From Actinoplanes flavus (GTDB lineage Bacteria > Actinomycetota > Actinomycetes > Mycobacteriales > Micromonosporaceae), in contig NZ_JAGFNS010000029.1 of NCBI RefSeq assembly GCF_017592555.1, positions 62,001 to 126,000 on the forward strand: DNA of 64,000 nucleotides, given 5' to 3'. A program made the position numbers and the translations under genes. This document shows positions 17,429-25,593 of this stretch, one piece after another. Positions within the stretch are counted from its first letter, which is position 1. Every line of letters begins with the position of its first letter. The notes beneath the pieces were generated by a model. It was not told where the DNA came from, made no database searches, and saw nothing but the letters and a program-made list of their open reading frames with translations.

Positions 17429-17920
17429 TCACCTTCCGGACAGGTCGCGCAGCGCGGAGACGTAGCGGTTGGTGACGTAGACCTGGATCAGGCCGGTCAC
17501 CGGCCCGCCCAGCCGGGCGAGCAGCGTGGCCGGCCGGGAGAACGCGGTGATCCGGAAGCGGACCCGGCCGCTTCCGGTCAGATGGACGAGGAACGCCTCC
17601 TCGCCGCACTCGGGATGCCCGGGCAGCGTCCCGTAGGCGAACCCCTGCCGGTCCGGTAGGTCCACGCGGTAGATCACCCGGACCGGCGCGGCCACCCCGA
17701 ACCGCAGCAGGACCGGCTGACCGGGGGTCGCCGGACCGGCCGCGGTGACGCCGATTCCGGCGGCCCGGTGCATTCGCCAATGCAGTAGCGCGGTGACGGC
17801 CCGGTCGAACGTCTCCCCTCCGGCGCCGATGTCGACGTCGCGGCGCACGTGTTTGTACCCGGCCGGCAGGACCGCCTCCCGGGTGGCGCCTACCTGCGTG
17901 TACGTGACCTTGGCGTTCAT
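17429..17920 (-). CDS. DUF1990-family protein
   Basis: About 163 residues matching the DUF1990 family of actinobacteria and plants: an N-terminal TYTQVGATREAVLPAGYKH and a C-terminal AFSRPATLLARLGGPV and QVYVTNRYVSAL. The ATG at 17920 is the natural N-terminus (MNAKVTYTQVG). Earlier Met codons up to 17941 only add MWTTMML. A short palindrome CAACA-N4-TGTTG (17923-17936) lies directly before the start codon and could be autoregulatory. Function unknown. It is divergent from the kinase. Confidence 0.82.
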   Translation of the reverse strand: MNAKVTYTQVGATREAVLPAGYKHVRRDVDIGAGGETFDRAVTALLHWRMHRAAGIGVTAAGPATPGQPVLLRFGVAAPVRVIYRVDLPDRQGFAYGTLPGHPECGEEAFLVHLTGSGRVRFRITAFSRPATLLARLGGPVTGLIQVYVTNRYVSALRDLSGR

Positions 17921-17994
17921 CAACATCATTGTTGTCCACATTGATCGACGTCATGTGCAGGTGTGAAGAAGATTGCGATGACCGCACGGCCCCG

Positions 17995-18007
17995 AGAACA
18001 ATGTTCT
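17995..18007. promoter_or_regulatory. Palindrome AGAACAATGTTCT upstream of the kinase
   Basis: A perfect 6-1-6 palindrome lies in an AT-richer patch between the divergent DUF1990 gene and the kinase. GAAC and GTTC are three bases apart. The actinobacterial LexA box has four (GAAC-N4-GTTC), so it is a near miss for an SOS box and more likely an operator of another regulator. Confidence 0.4.
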
Positions 18008-18099
18008 GCATTGATGGGCGACGCCGTGAACCGGAAAAAGATCAACGTGGTTATGACAGTCGGTGGCGCATAGCCGATCTATGGGCAAGGGGTAACGGG

Positions 18100-19938
18100 A
18101 TGGCCGGTCAGGAACCGCTCGGCAGGGAGTACCTGCTGCACGAGGAGATCGGCCGCGGCGCGATGGCGGTCGTGCGGCGGGCGACCAGCCGGCACGGCGG
18201 CGTGCCGCTGGCCGCGAAGCTCCTGCGCCCCGAACTCGCCGGGGACCGCCGTGTCCGGGAGCTGTTCCTCCGCGAGGAGGCGGCCCTGCGCGCCCTCGAC
18301 CATCCGTCGATCGTGCGGCTGCGGGACCTGATCGTGGAGGGCGGCACCCTGGCCCTCGTCATGGAGTTCGTCGACGGTCCCCACCTGCGGCGCTACCTGT
18401 CGATGCGCGGCGGGCGGCTCACCCCCGGCGAAGTCGTCACGGTCGCCGCGCAGGTCGCCGCCGCGCTGGCCGCCGCACACGAGCACGGCGTCGTGCACCT
18501 CGACCTCAAACCGGAGAACATCCTGGTCCGCCGGGGATCCACGCCGCCGGAGATCCGGATCACCGACTTCGGGGTGGCGGTACTGCTCAACGACGCCGAT
18601 CGGGGCGCGGCCGGCGGGACACCCGGGTACACCGCCCCGGAGATCTTCCAGGGTGCGGCGCCGACGCCGGCGGCCGACGTGTGGTCGCTCGGCGTGCTGC
18701 TGCTGGAGATGACCACCGGGCGGGCCACCGGGGATCCGTCGGCGCTGCCGGGGCCGCTCGGGCCGGTGGCACGCGACTGTCTGGCCGCCGATCCCCGGCG
18801 ACGGCCGCCGGCCCGGCGGGTGGCGGCCTATCTGCGGCAGTTCGCGGTGGGTGCGTCTTTCGGGGGTACGGGTACGCGCCCCGCGCCGGCTCCGGTCCCC
18901 GGCTTCTCCGGGCCGCCGGGGCCGGCTACCGGCTTTTCCGGGCCGCCGGGGCCGGCCACCGGCTTTTCCGGGCCGCCGGGGCCGGTCGTGCCGGCCGCTG
19001 ACCACGATCCCGAGCCGGCCACGCTGCCGCTCGGGTTCCCGCCGCCGCAACTGCCGCCGCCGCAGTTCCCGCCGCCCGCTCCGCCGCAGCCGCCGCGGGC
19101 CGCGTTCGTGACGCCGGGGCCGCCGGCCGCGCCCGGGCAGCGGGACACCATCGGCACCTGGGCGGGCCGGCTGCCCGGCACCGGGCCGTACGATCCGGCG
19201 CCCGCGCCACCGCGTGAGCCGTCCCGCTGGCGGCGGGGTCCGCTGATCACCCTGGCCGCCGCGGTGGTGGCCGCCGCCGTCATGGCCGGCGTCACCATGA
19301 CCGCCAGCGCGGGGGAACGCTCCAGCCGCCTGGTCACCCAGGTCAGCGTGCCGCCGAAGGTGTCGCCGGTGGAGGCCACCGGCTCGCCCGCGCCGGCCGC
19401 GACCCTGCCGCCGACCACCGAGGTGGCCCTGCCGCCGCTGAACACGCCGAGCGCCGAGCGGCTGCGGGTCACGCTGGCCGGCAAGGTCGAGGACGACGCC
19501 GGCACGCTGGCCATCTCGATCCGGGACGGGGTGGCGATCGCCTACGTCTGCGACGGCGACCGGCTGGAGGTGTGGCTCAAGGGCACCGCCCAGAACGGCC
19601 TGCTCAACCTGACCGGTAAGAAGGAGAGCCGGATCACCGGCCTGTTCGACGCCCGCCGCGCGGCCGGTGAACTGACCGTCCAGGGCGCCACCCACCGCTT
19701 CGAGATCGGTGTGGTGCGCAAGCCGTCCGGGCTGTACCGGCTGGCCGGCCGGGTCGGCGGCGCCAGCGTCGACGGTGGCTGGATCGTCCTGGCCGACGGC
19801 ACCCAGGTCGGCGTGCTGAGCCGGGCCGAGGTGCCCGGTCCGGCGCCGCGCCTGGACGTCGCCACCCGTACCACCACGATCGACGGCGAGACGGTCACCG
19901 GCACCAGCGTGGACGCCGAGACCGGAGAGGGTTTCTGA
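18100..19938 (+). CDS. Membrane-anchored Ser/Thr protein kinase (Hanks type)
   Basis: The 612-residue protein has a kinase domain over about residues 8-255: glycine loop EIGRGAMAVVRRA, Lys in LAAKLLRPE, catalytic HLDLKPENIL, DFG in ITDFGVAVL, and GTPGYTAPE. A long Pro-rich linker follows and includes three tandem copies of FSGPPGPATG (18898-18985). One membrane helix (LITLAAAVVAAAVMAGVTM, about 380-400) leads to an extracellular C-terminal domain of about 200 residues with no PASTA repeats. The likely role is sensing at the surface and phosphorylating cytosolic targets. The ATG at 18100 is chosen since the domain starts directly after it. The next gene begins 2 bp downstream. Confidence 0.92.
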   Translation: MAGQEPLGREYLLHEEIGRGAMAVVRRATSRHGGVPLAAKLLRPELAGDRRVRELFLREEAALRALDHPSIVRLRDLIVEGGTLALVMEFVDGPHLRRYLSMRGGRLTPGEVVTVAAQVAAALAAAHEHGVVHLDLKPENILVRRGSTPPEIRITDFGVAVLLNDADRGAAGGTPGYTAPEIFQGAAPTPAADVWSLGVLLLEMTTGRATGDPSALPGPLGPVARDCLAADPRRRPPARRVAAYLRQFAVGASFGGTGTRPAPAPVPGFSGPPGPATGFSGPPGPATGFSGPPGPVVPAADHDPEPATLPLGFPPPQLPPPQFPPPAPPQPPRAAFVTPGPPAAPGQRDTIGTWAGRLPGTGPYDPAPAPPREPSRWRRGPLITLAAAVVAAAVMAGVTMTASAGERSSRLVTQVSVPPKVSPVEATGSPAPAATLPPTTEVALPPLNTPSAERLRVTLAGKVEDDAGTLAISIRDGVAIAYVCDGDRLEVWLKGTAQNGLLNLTGKKESRITGLFDARRAAGELTVQGATHRFEIGVVRKPSGLYRLAGRVGGASVDGGWIVLADGTQVGVLSRAEVPGPAPRLDVATRTTTIDGETVTGTSVDAETGEGF

Positions 19939-19940
19939 CC

Positions 19941-20477
19941 GTGCCGACCGCGACGCCGTTGCGGCCCCGGGTGTGGCTCCCGCTGGTCGCCGGTGTCGGC
20001 GTCGCGGTCGTGCTGGGCGTCTACGGCCGCCTGCACGAGCCGGTCGGCACCGCCGACGTCGCCGGTTTCCTGCGCCTGCAGACCGCGAAGGTGTGGCTGG
20101 CGACCGGGGTCGGGATCCTCGCGTTCGTGCAGGTGGTCAGCGCCGCGGTGATCTACCGGACCCGGTCGGCGCCCGGGTGGGTCGCCGGTCTGCACCGATG
20201 GAACGGACGGCTCGCCCTGCTGCTGTCGGTGCCGGTCGCGGTGCACTGCCTCTACCGCTTCGGGTTGCGCTTCGACACACCCCGGGTGCTGGCCCACTCA
20301 CTGTTCGGGTGCCTGTTCTACGGCGCGTTCGCGACGAAGATGCTGCTGCTCAGCCGGCCGGGCCGGGGCAGCGGGTGGGCGCTGCCGGTGGCCGGCGGGG
20401 TGGTACTCGCCGCGGTGGCCGGATTGTGGCTGACCTCCGCCCTGTGGTTCTTCACCACCATCGGCGTCAGCTGGTGA
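19941..20477 (+). CDS. Four-to-five-helix membrane protein (DUF6529-like, cytochrome b561-type fold)
   Basis: The 178-residue hydrophobic protein has helices near 12-30, 50-70, 90-108, 120-138 and 150-172. His residues within or near helices (AGLHRWNGRLALL, AVHCLYRFG, LAHSLFGC) resemble the haem-ligand pattern of b561-type or DUF6529 proteins. The GTG start lies 2 bp after the kinase stop, so the two are very likely translated together. A membrane redox or accessory role for the kinase is an inference from this coupling. Confidence 0.8.
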   Translation: MPTATPLRPRVWLPLVAGVGVAVVLGVYGRLHEPVGTADVAGFLRLQTAKVWLATGVGILAFVQVVSAAVIYRTRSAPGWVAGLHRWNGRLALLLSVPVAVHCLYRFGLRFDTPRVLAHSLFGCLFYGAFATKMLLLSRPGRGSGWALPVAGGVVLAAVAGLWLTSALWFFTTIGVSW

Positions 20478-20592
20478 GCGACGGCCGGTCCAGCCCGGCC
20501 CGGATGGCCTCCCGGCGATGGGCCCTCGCCGGCCGGGCATCGTGAAGCCCGGTGCGCTTCCATGGTCCGGCTCCGCGCCTCGGTTCCGGCGA

Positions 20593-20703
20593 TTTTCCGG
20601 TACGCGCGACGCCGTCCCCGTTCCGGTGGACCGTCCCGTCCGTGCGGCGCGGGCTCGCTGCCGGGTCCGGCCTGTGCCGCGCCCGCCGGGCTGAGATCGG
20701 TGC
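20593..20703 (+). repeat. Dispersed intergenic repeat, copy A
   Basis: This stretch between two plus-strand genes matches the left end of the 43586-44030 element at both of its ends: TTTTCCGGTACGC at 20593-20605 (TTTTTCCCGGTACGC there), and, near 20655-20703, CTCGCTGCC, a GCCTGTGCCGC-like phrase, CCCGCCGGGCTGAG and TCGGTGC in the same order. The middle is diverged. The whole gap 20478-20800 holds no believable gene. Confidence 0.6.
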
Positions 20704-20800
20704 TTCCGCGGGCCTTCCCTCGCCCACTCTGCCGCCAGCCCCCGCCCATCGTGGTGGGCGACTATCCTGTGTGGATCATCGGTCGACGGCTGGAGGAGCT

Positions 20801-21589
20801 GTGGGCGAACCCCTGGACACCGGGCGTCCCCATCCCGCGCGGGTCTACGACGTCCTGCTGGGCGGCAAGGACAACTTCGCCGCCGACCGGGCCGCCGTGG
20901 CCGAAGGGCTGAAGGCCAACCCGAACGCGGCGACCGCGCCCCGGCAGAACCGGGCGTTCCTGCGCCGGACCGTGCGCTACCTGGCCGAGTCCGGGGTGCG
21001 GCAGTTCCTGGACATCGGCACGGGACTGCCCACCTCGCCGAACGTGCACGAGGTGGCGCAGGCGGTGAACCCGGCGGCCCGGATCGTCTACGCCGACAAC
21101 GATCCGCTGGTTCTGGCGCACGCACGGGCACTGCTGACCAGCACGCCCGAGGGGCGCACCGCCTACGTGGACGCCGATCTCGAGGACGGCGCCGCCATCC
21201 TCGACGCGCCCGAGCTGCGGAACGTGCTGGATCTCGGCGAACCGGTCGCGGTGCTGATGTTCGCGCTGCTGCACTTCGTGGTGGACGACCACGATCCGTA
21301 CGGCATCGTCGAGAAGCTGATGACCCGCCTGCCCAGTGGCAGCCATCTGGTGATCTCGCACATCACCGCCGATCATGATCCGGAGTCGTGGGCGCGGTTC
21401 ACCGAGATCATGCGGCGGCAGGGGATCGACGCCCGGCTGCGCGGGCGGGCCGAGGTGGAGCGGTTCTTCACCGGCCTGGAGCTGGTCGACCCGGGTGTCG
21501 TGCCGATCCTGTCGTGGCGGCCGGAGGAGCCGACCGGATTCACCGACGCGCAGGTCGCCCTCTACGGCGGGGTGGGCCGGAAGCCCTGA
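20801..21589 (+). CDS. SAM-dependent methyltransferase, PF04672 family
   Basis: About 262 residues of the actinobacterial S-adenosyl methyltransferase family. Signature stretches are HPARVYDVLLGGKDNFAADR at the N-terminus, RQNRAFLRRTVRYLAESGV, the SAM motif FLDIGTGLPTSPNVHEVA, VYADNDPLVLAHARALL and FALLHFVVDD. GTG 20801 is chosen because GGAGGAGCT lies directly upstream and the family starts here; GTG 20771 lacks a ribosome site. These proteins are highly amplified in actinobacteria and their substrates are mostly unknown. Confidence 0.88.
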   Translation: MGEPLDTGRPHPARVYDVLLGGKDNFAADRAAVAEGLKANPNAATAPRQNRAFLRRTVRYLAESGVRQFLDIGTGLPTSPNVHEVAQAVNPAARIVYADNDPLVLAHARALLTSTPEGRTAYVDADLEDGAAILDAPELRNVLDLGEPVAVLMFALLHFVVDDHDPYGIVEKLMTRLPSGSHLVISHITADHDPESWARFTEIMRRQGIDARLRGRAEVERFFTGLELVDPGVVPILSWRPEEPTGFTDAQVALYGGVGRKP

Positions 21590-21684
21590 GGCCGGGCATT
21601 CTCCGGATCGGGTTCGGGTCGGCGTACCCCGAATGGTGTTCTTCCGGGACCGGAGCGTGACGTCCGGCGGCGAGAGTGACCACC

Positions 21685-22986
21685 ATGAATGCCGTTCGGG
21701 GGAAGGCGCTCGCCTGGTCGGGGCATCCGGTCACCGTGACCGCGCTGGTGCTGCTGGCCGTTAATGACCATGTTCTGAAAGCCGTGTGGCCGGGTTGGGT
21801 GACCGGGAAGCTCAGCGACGCGGCCGGGATGGTGCTGGCGCCGCCGCTGCTCGCGGCCGTGACCGGCCTCATCGCGCCACGCGCGGCGTTCCGGTGGGTC
21901 GCGCCCGGTGCGATTCTCACCGTGGGCGTCGGGTTTCTCCTGGTCAAGGCGACGGGGTACGGTGCTGAGCTCGCGTCTTCGGCATGGAGCGCGGTGACGC
22001 CGACGCTGATCCGGGCCGACCCCACCGATCTGCTGGCGCTGCCGTTCCTCGGGGTGGCGTGGTGGGTCGCGCGACGCCCGGTGCGGCCGGCTCCGCGCTG
22101 GTTGCGGGCGTTGCGGCTGGCCGTGTTCCTGCCGCTGGCGCTGGCCGGGGTGGCCGCGACGAGCCCGGCGCCGCACCCGATGGCGCAGACCGTGGCGGTC
22201 ACCGACGGCGCCCTGTACCTCGGCTACGAGGAGGGCTACGGCACCGACTGGTCGGTCAGCCTCGACGGTGGTCTGACCTGGACGGACTCGGCCGAGGGGC
22301 CGGGGCCGATCCGGTCTCCCGGCTGCTCGGAGGCGGCCCCGGCGGTCTGTTACCGGGCGGTGCCGGGTGAGATCGGCGTAGCCAGCGGGCCGGCCGGCGG
22401 CCCCTGGACCGAGAGCTGGCGACTGTCCGATAAAGATCAGAAGCTGTTGGCCGAGACCTACCCGGACACCGAGGTCGGCGAGTTGCAGACCGTGTCGATC
22501 GGTGTGCTCGACGTCGACGGCGGGCACGTGGTCGCGGCGGCGAACGGCCGGGACGGGTTCGCCGTCCGGGCCGTGTCCGGGCAGTGGCAGCGGATCGGCT
22601 TCCCGGGCATGAGCTGGGACGAGGCGCCCGCCGAGCTGGCCGCCGCCGAGTCCGCGTCGACGTCGGCCCGTGTCCGGATCCTGGCGCTGCTCGGCGTGTA
22701 CGCCGCCGGTTTGATCATCACGGTGGCCGGTGTCGTGGTCATCCGGCGCGCCGGCGGCAGCGGGCACTGGTGGTGGATGCTGGCCCCGCACCTGATGGTC
22801 GGTGTGGTGGTGCTGCCCTCGGCGCTGCTCGGCTACTACGACCGTGACTCGATCATGGCCATCGCGACGTGGGTGGCGCCGTTCCCGGTCGGCTTGGTGG
22901 CGCTGGTCTGCACGATCGTCGTGGTGATCGCCGCGCGGGCGCAGCGCCGGGAACAGCGGGCGACGACACCGGGCCGGTGGTACTGA
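21685..22986 (+). CDS. Membrane protein with extracytoplasmic beta-propeller-like insert (paralogue 1 of 2)
   Basis: About 433 residues. The N-terminal half has about four helices and the striking blocks HPVTVTALVLLAVNDHVLKA, PGWVTGKLSDAAGMVLAPPL and DPTDLLALPFLGVAWWVARR. A periplasmic-side region of about 150 residues (YLGYEEGYGTDWSVSLDGGL) resembles one or two propeller blades. Three helices close the protein. It is clearly homologous over its length to the product of 28636-30060. Both genes share the GCGA(G)(A/G)GTGACC context and an upstream TACC/GTACG motif. An upstream GTG at 21676 is possible; GAGAG eight bases before ATG 21685 favours 21685. Function unknown. Confidence 0.82.
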   Translation: MNAVRGKALAWSGHPVTVTALVLLAVNDHVLKAVWPGWVTGKLSDAAGMVLAPPLLAAVTGLIAPRAAFRWVAPGAILTVGVGFLLVKATGYGAELASSAWSAVTPTLIRADPTDLLALPFLGVAWWVARRPVRPAPRWLRALRLAVFLPLALAGVAATSPAPHPMAQTVAVTDGALYLGYEEGYGTDWSVSLDGGLTWTDSAEGPGPIRSPGCSEAAPAVCYRAVPGEIGVASGPAGGPWTESWRLSDKDQKLLAETYPDTEVGELQTVSIGVLDVDGGHVVAAANGRDGFAVRAVSGQWQRIGFPGMSWDEAPAELAAAESASTSARVRILALLGVYAAGLIITVAGVVVIRRAGGSGHWWWMLAPHLMVGVVVLPSALLGYYDRDSIMAIATWVAPFPVGLVALVCTIVVVIAARAQRREQRATTPGRWY

Positions 22987-23004
22987 CCGATCGCCCGGAC
23001 GTCG

Positions 23005-23850
23005 TCACTCCGGCTCCTCCCGGTCGCGTTCCCAGGTCTCGTCGTCGTTCAGCCACGCCTGCTCGCCCGGGGCCAGGTCGGCGACCTCCCGGATCCGTGG
23101 GTGCCGGGCCAGCAGGTGATGCAGATGCGCCACCCGGATGTCCCCGGCGGTGATCTCGCCGCCGTCGACGAACTGCCACGATCCGTCGGCCGCATGGATC
23201 ACCCCGCGGACCGGGGCGCCGCCCTCGACGATCCGGTTCAGGGTGAAGACCTGCGCGCGGACACCGTCCGCCGGGAACGGCCACGGCAGGACCTCGTCCA
23301 GGTCGGCCCACAGCCCGTGCCCGTTCTCCTCCGGCGGCAGCCACAGCGCCGGCTGGTCGGCTCGGCAGTTGTCGCCGCAGCCGTCCTCCCACGGGAAGAG
23401 CCCGTGGCGGTCCGGCCACACCACCTGCACGATCGGCAGCGGCGGCCGCCGGTAGAAGTTGAGAGCCGACCCGAACATGCGTTGGTACCAGGCCGGGTGC
23501 ACCGGGCGCACCGCCAGCGGGAACCCGTCCAGCACATCGTGCACGAGGCGGTCCGGGCCCAGCGGCCGCCCCGCGAGAATCCGGTCACCGAGCCGGTTCA
23601 GCCACTTCTGCATGTCGGTCAGGCCCAGCCCGAACATGGCGATCTCCGGGCTGCCCAGACGGTGCCACAACCCGACCGTGTAGACCCAGGCCGGAACCCC
23701 GTCGTGACCGCCGTTGCCGACGACGCTCCAGTCGTGCTTCCGCACCAGCTTGGCGGTCGCGTTCCGCCAGTCACGGCAGCCGTCGTCGTCCCGGTTGCGC
23801 TCGCAGATGTGGCAGGAACAGTCCCGTCGCGGGTCGATCCAGTCGGTCAC
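23005..23850 (-). CDS. DUF4262-family protein with N-terminal Cys cluster
   Basis: The 281-residue protein has an N-terminal CSCHICERNRDDDGC resembling a metal-binding cluster, followed by the DUF4262 core: WSVVGNGGHDGVPAWVYTVG, GSPEIAMFGLGLTDMQKW, LAVRPVHPAWYQRMFG and PIVQVVWPDRHGLFPW. DUF4262 proteins are widespread in actinobacteria and often act as stand-alone cytosolic proteins of unknown function. It converges on the membrane protein with an 18-bp gap. Confidence 0.85.
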   Translation of the reverse strand: MTDWIDPRRDCSCHICERNRDDDGCRDWRNATAKLVRKHDWSVVGNGGHDGVPAWVYTVGLWHRLGSPEIAMFGLGLTDMQKWLNRLGDRILAGRPLGPDRLVHDVLDGFPLAVRPVHPAWYQRMFGSALNFYRRPPLPIVQVVWPDRHGLFPWEDGCGDNCRADQPALWLPPEENGHGLWADLDEVLPWPFPADGVRAQVFTLNRIVEGGAPVRGVIHAADGSWQFVDGGEITAGDIRVAHLHHLLARHPRIREVADLAPGEQAWLNDDETWERDREEPE

Positions 23851-23986
23851 CGGACACCGAACCGGCGCAGCCGCTCGCCGAACGCACCGTCGCTCGCCAG
23901 CGTTCCCCAGAACCCCATGCCCAGATGATATTGACGCGTGCCCACGTCCCGTCCGCCGGCTCGGGTCGGGACGGACACGGCACGTC

Positions 23987-24017
23987 TTGACCTTTCCCCT
24001 GGGGGAAGGTCGAGGCT
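23987..24017 (+). promoter_or_regulatory. MerR-type promoter/operator in front of the MFS gene
   Basis: A -35 TTGACC (23987-23992) overlaps an 11-1-11 dyad, GACCTTTCCCC-T-GGGGGAAGGTC (23989-24011, one mismatch). A GAGGCT hexamer at 24012-24017 gives a long 19-bp spacer. The extended spacer with a central dyad of ACCTTCC/GGAAGGT type is the hallmark of MerR-family activators such as CueR. No merR gene lies nearby, so the activator would be encoded elsewhere. Confidence 0.65.
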
Positions 24018-24048
24018 CGCTCCGCCGGGATCGGGATGGGAGGACGTC

Positions 24049-25290
24049 GTGCGGTGGGGTGCGTATCTGGTTGATCGGCGACCGTTGCGGGTGGCGGCCT
24101 TCCGGCGGCTCTGGCTGGCTTCGGTGGTCACGGCGGTCGGGGGGTCGTTCAGTCTCGTCGCGGTGCCCACGCAGCTGTTCGCGCTCACCGGATCGTCGGG
24201 CATGGTCGGGGTGGCGGCGGCCGTCTCGTTGTGCGCGCTCGCCGGGTCGGCGCTGTGGTCGGGGGTGCTCGCCGACACGATGGACCGGCGGCGGCTACTG
24301 ATCGCCGGTGACGCCGGGCTCGGGCTGTCCCATCTCGGGCTGTGGCTGAACTCGCTGCTCCGGCTGGACTCGGTCGCGCTGCTGCTCGTGCTCGTCGCGG
24401 TGCAGGGTCTGAGCCTCGGGGTCACCCTGACCACGACGGGCGCCGCAGTGCCCCGGGTGGTGCCGCGCGAGCTGCTCGTCGCGGCCAACAGCCTCAGCTC
24501 GCTGACCCGCTACAGCGGCGCGGTCGCCGGGCCGCTGCTCGCCGGGATGCTGATTCCGGTGGTCGGGCTCGGCACGCTCTACCTGTTCGACGCGCTGGCG
24601 CTCGGGTTGGTGCTGTGGGCGGTGGCCCGGCTACCGGCGATGCCCCCACCGGCGGCCGTCGCCGGGGGCACGCTGCGGCGGCTCGGTGACGGCTTCCGCT
24701 ACCTCGCCGGGCACCGGTTGCTGGTCGCGATCCTCGCCGTGGACCTGGCCGCGATGGTCTTCGCGATGCCGCATGCGCTGATGCCGGAGCTGGCCGAGCG
24801 GACCTACGGCGGGGCGGCCGGCGGCGGCGCCGAGCTGGGGGTGCTGTACGCCGCGTACCCGGCCGGTGTGCTGCTCGCCGGGCTGCTGTCGGGGACGTTC
24901 GGCCGGGCCCGGCGGCACGGCGCGCTGATGGCGTCGGCCGCGATGGCCTGGGGCGGCTGCGTGATCCTGCTCGGCCTGGCCCCGAACCTGCTCGTCGCCG
25001 TGGTGGCACTAGGCGCGGGCGGGGCCGTCAACTTCGTGCTGAGCACGTTCCGCAACGCGATCTCCCAGGCCTACACCGATGACGCCCTGCGCGGCCGGAT
25101 CCAGGGTTCGCTCACCGTCGTCCTGATGGGCGGCCCACAGCTGGCGAACACGCTGCACGGGCTCGGCGGCGCGGCGGCCGGCGCCCGCGCGGCGATCGTC
25201 GCCGGTGGCACGCTCACCGTGCTGACGGTCGCGCTGCTGGCCCGGACCGTGCCCGACCTGTGGCGCTACGACGCTGGAGGGAACCCGTGA
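24049..25290 (+). CDS. MFS exporter (EntS/MFS_3-like)
   Basis: About 413 residues with about twelve helices. The N-terminus has RPLRVAAFRRLWLASVVTAVGG, and the cytoplasmic loop after helix 2 reads GVLADTMDRRRLLI, the conserved DxxxRRR motif of drug and siderophore exporters. A second ALRGRIQGSLTVVLMG segment resembles the DxxRGR motif of MFS_3. GTG 24049 is chosen because GGGAGGA precedes it by five bases. Control by the MerR-type operator upstream suggests induction by metal, oxidant or drug stress (inference). Confidence 0.88.
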   Translation: MRWGAYLVDRRPLRVAAFRRLWLASVVTAVGGSFSLVAVPTQLFALTGSSGMVGVAAAVSLCALAGSALWSGVLADTMDRRRLLIAGDAGLGLSHLGLWLNSLLRLDSVALLLVLVAVQGLSLGVTLTTTGAAVPRVVPRELLVAANSLSSLTRYSGAVAGPLLAGMLIPVVGLGTLYLFDALALGLVLWAVARLPAMPPPAAVAGGTLRRLGDGFRYLAGHRLLVAILAVDLAAMVFAMPHALMPELAERTYGGAAGGGAELGVLYAAYPAGVLLAGLLSGTFGRARRHGALMASAAMAWGGCVILLGLAPNLLVAVVALGAGGAVNFVLSTFRNAISQAYTDDALRGRIQGSLTVVLMGGPQLANTLHGLGGAAAGARAAIVAGGTLTVLTVALLARTVPDLWRYDAGGNP

Positions 25291-25490
25291 TCGCGCGGCC
25301 GTGCGCGGGGCGGGCGTTGTCGGGGGTGTGATTGCGCGGGCGTGCGCGGGGCGGGGCGCTGTTGGGCGGAGTGTGTGATCGCTCGGCCGGGCGCGGGGCG
25401 ATGTTGGAGGAAGTGTGATTGCTCGGCCGGGCGCGGGCGGCGCGATGTTGGAGGGAGCGCCTGATTGATCGGCCGTGCGCGGGGTGGTGG
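25288..25490. repeat. Tandem repeat, about five copies of a 41-47-bp unit
   Basis: Copies begin with TGATCGCGCGG, TGATTGCGCGG, TGATCGCTCGG, TGATTGCTCGG and TGATTGATCGG at about 25288, 25329, 25376, 25419 and 25463. Each is followed by a (C)CGTGCGCGGGGCG-like phrase, and the early ones by a GTTGG(A/G)GG tail. The array begins at the MFS stop codon itself. Remaining sequence to 25593 is plain spacer ahead of the DUF1992 gene; a TAGTCT hexamer at about 25579 could be its -10. Confidence 0.75.
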
Positions 25491-25593
25491 CGCGACCCGG
25501 GCCCTGACGCGCGGATCGCCGGGGAGCGGGGCGCCGCCTGGGCGCGCCGCGGCCCTGCCTGATCCGGGAGACAGGGCCTAGTCTTGGACGGCG

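Noticed and set aside
17995..18007. LexA/SOS box
   Set aside because: The spacer between GAAC and GTTC is three rather than four bases, so it does not fit the actinobacterial consensus.
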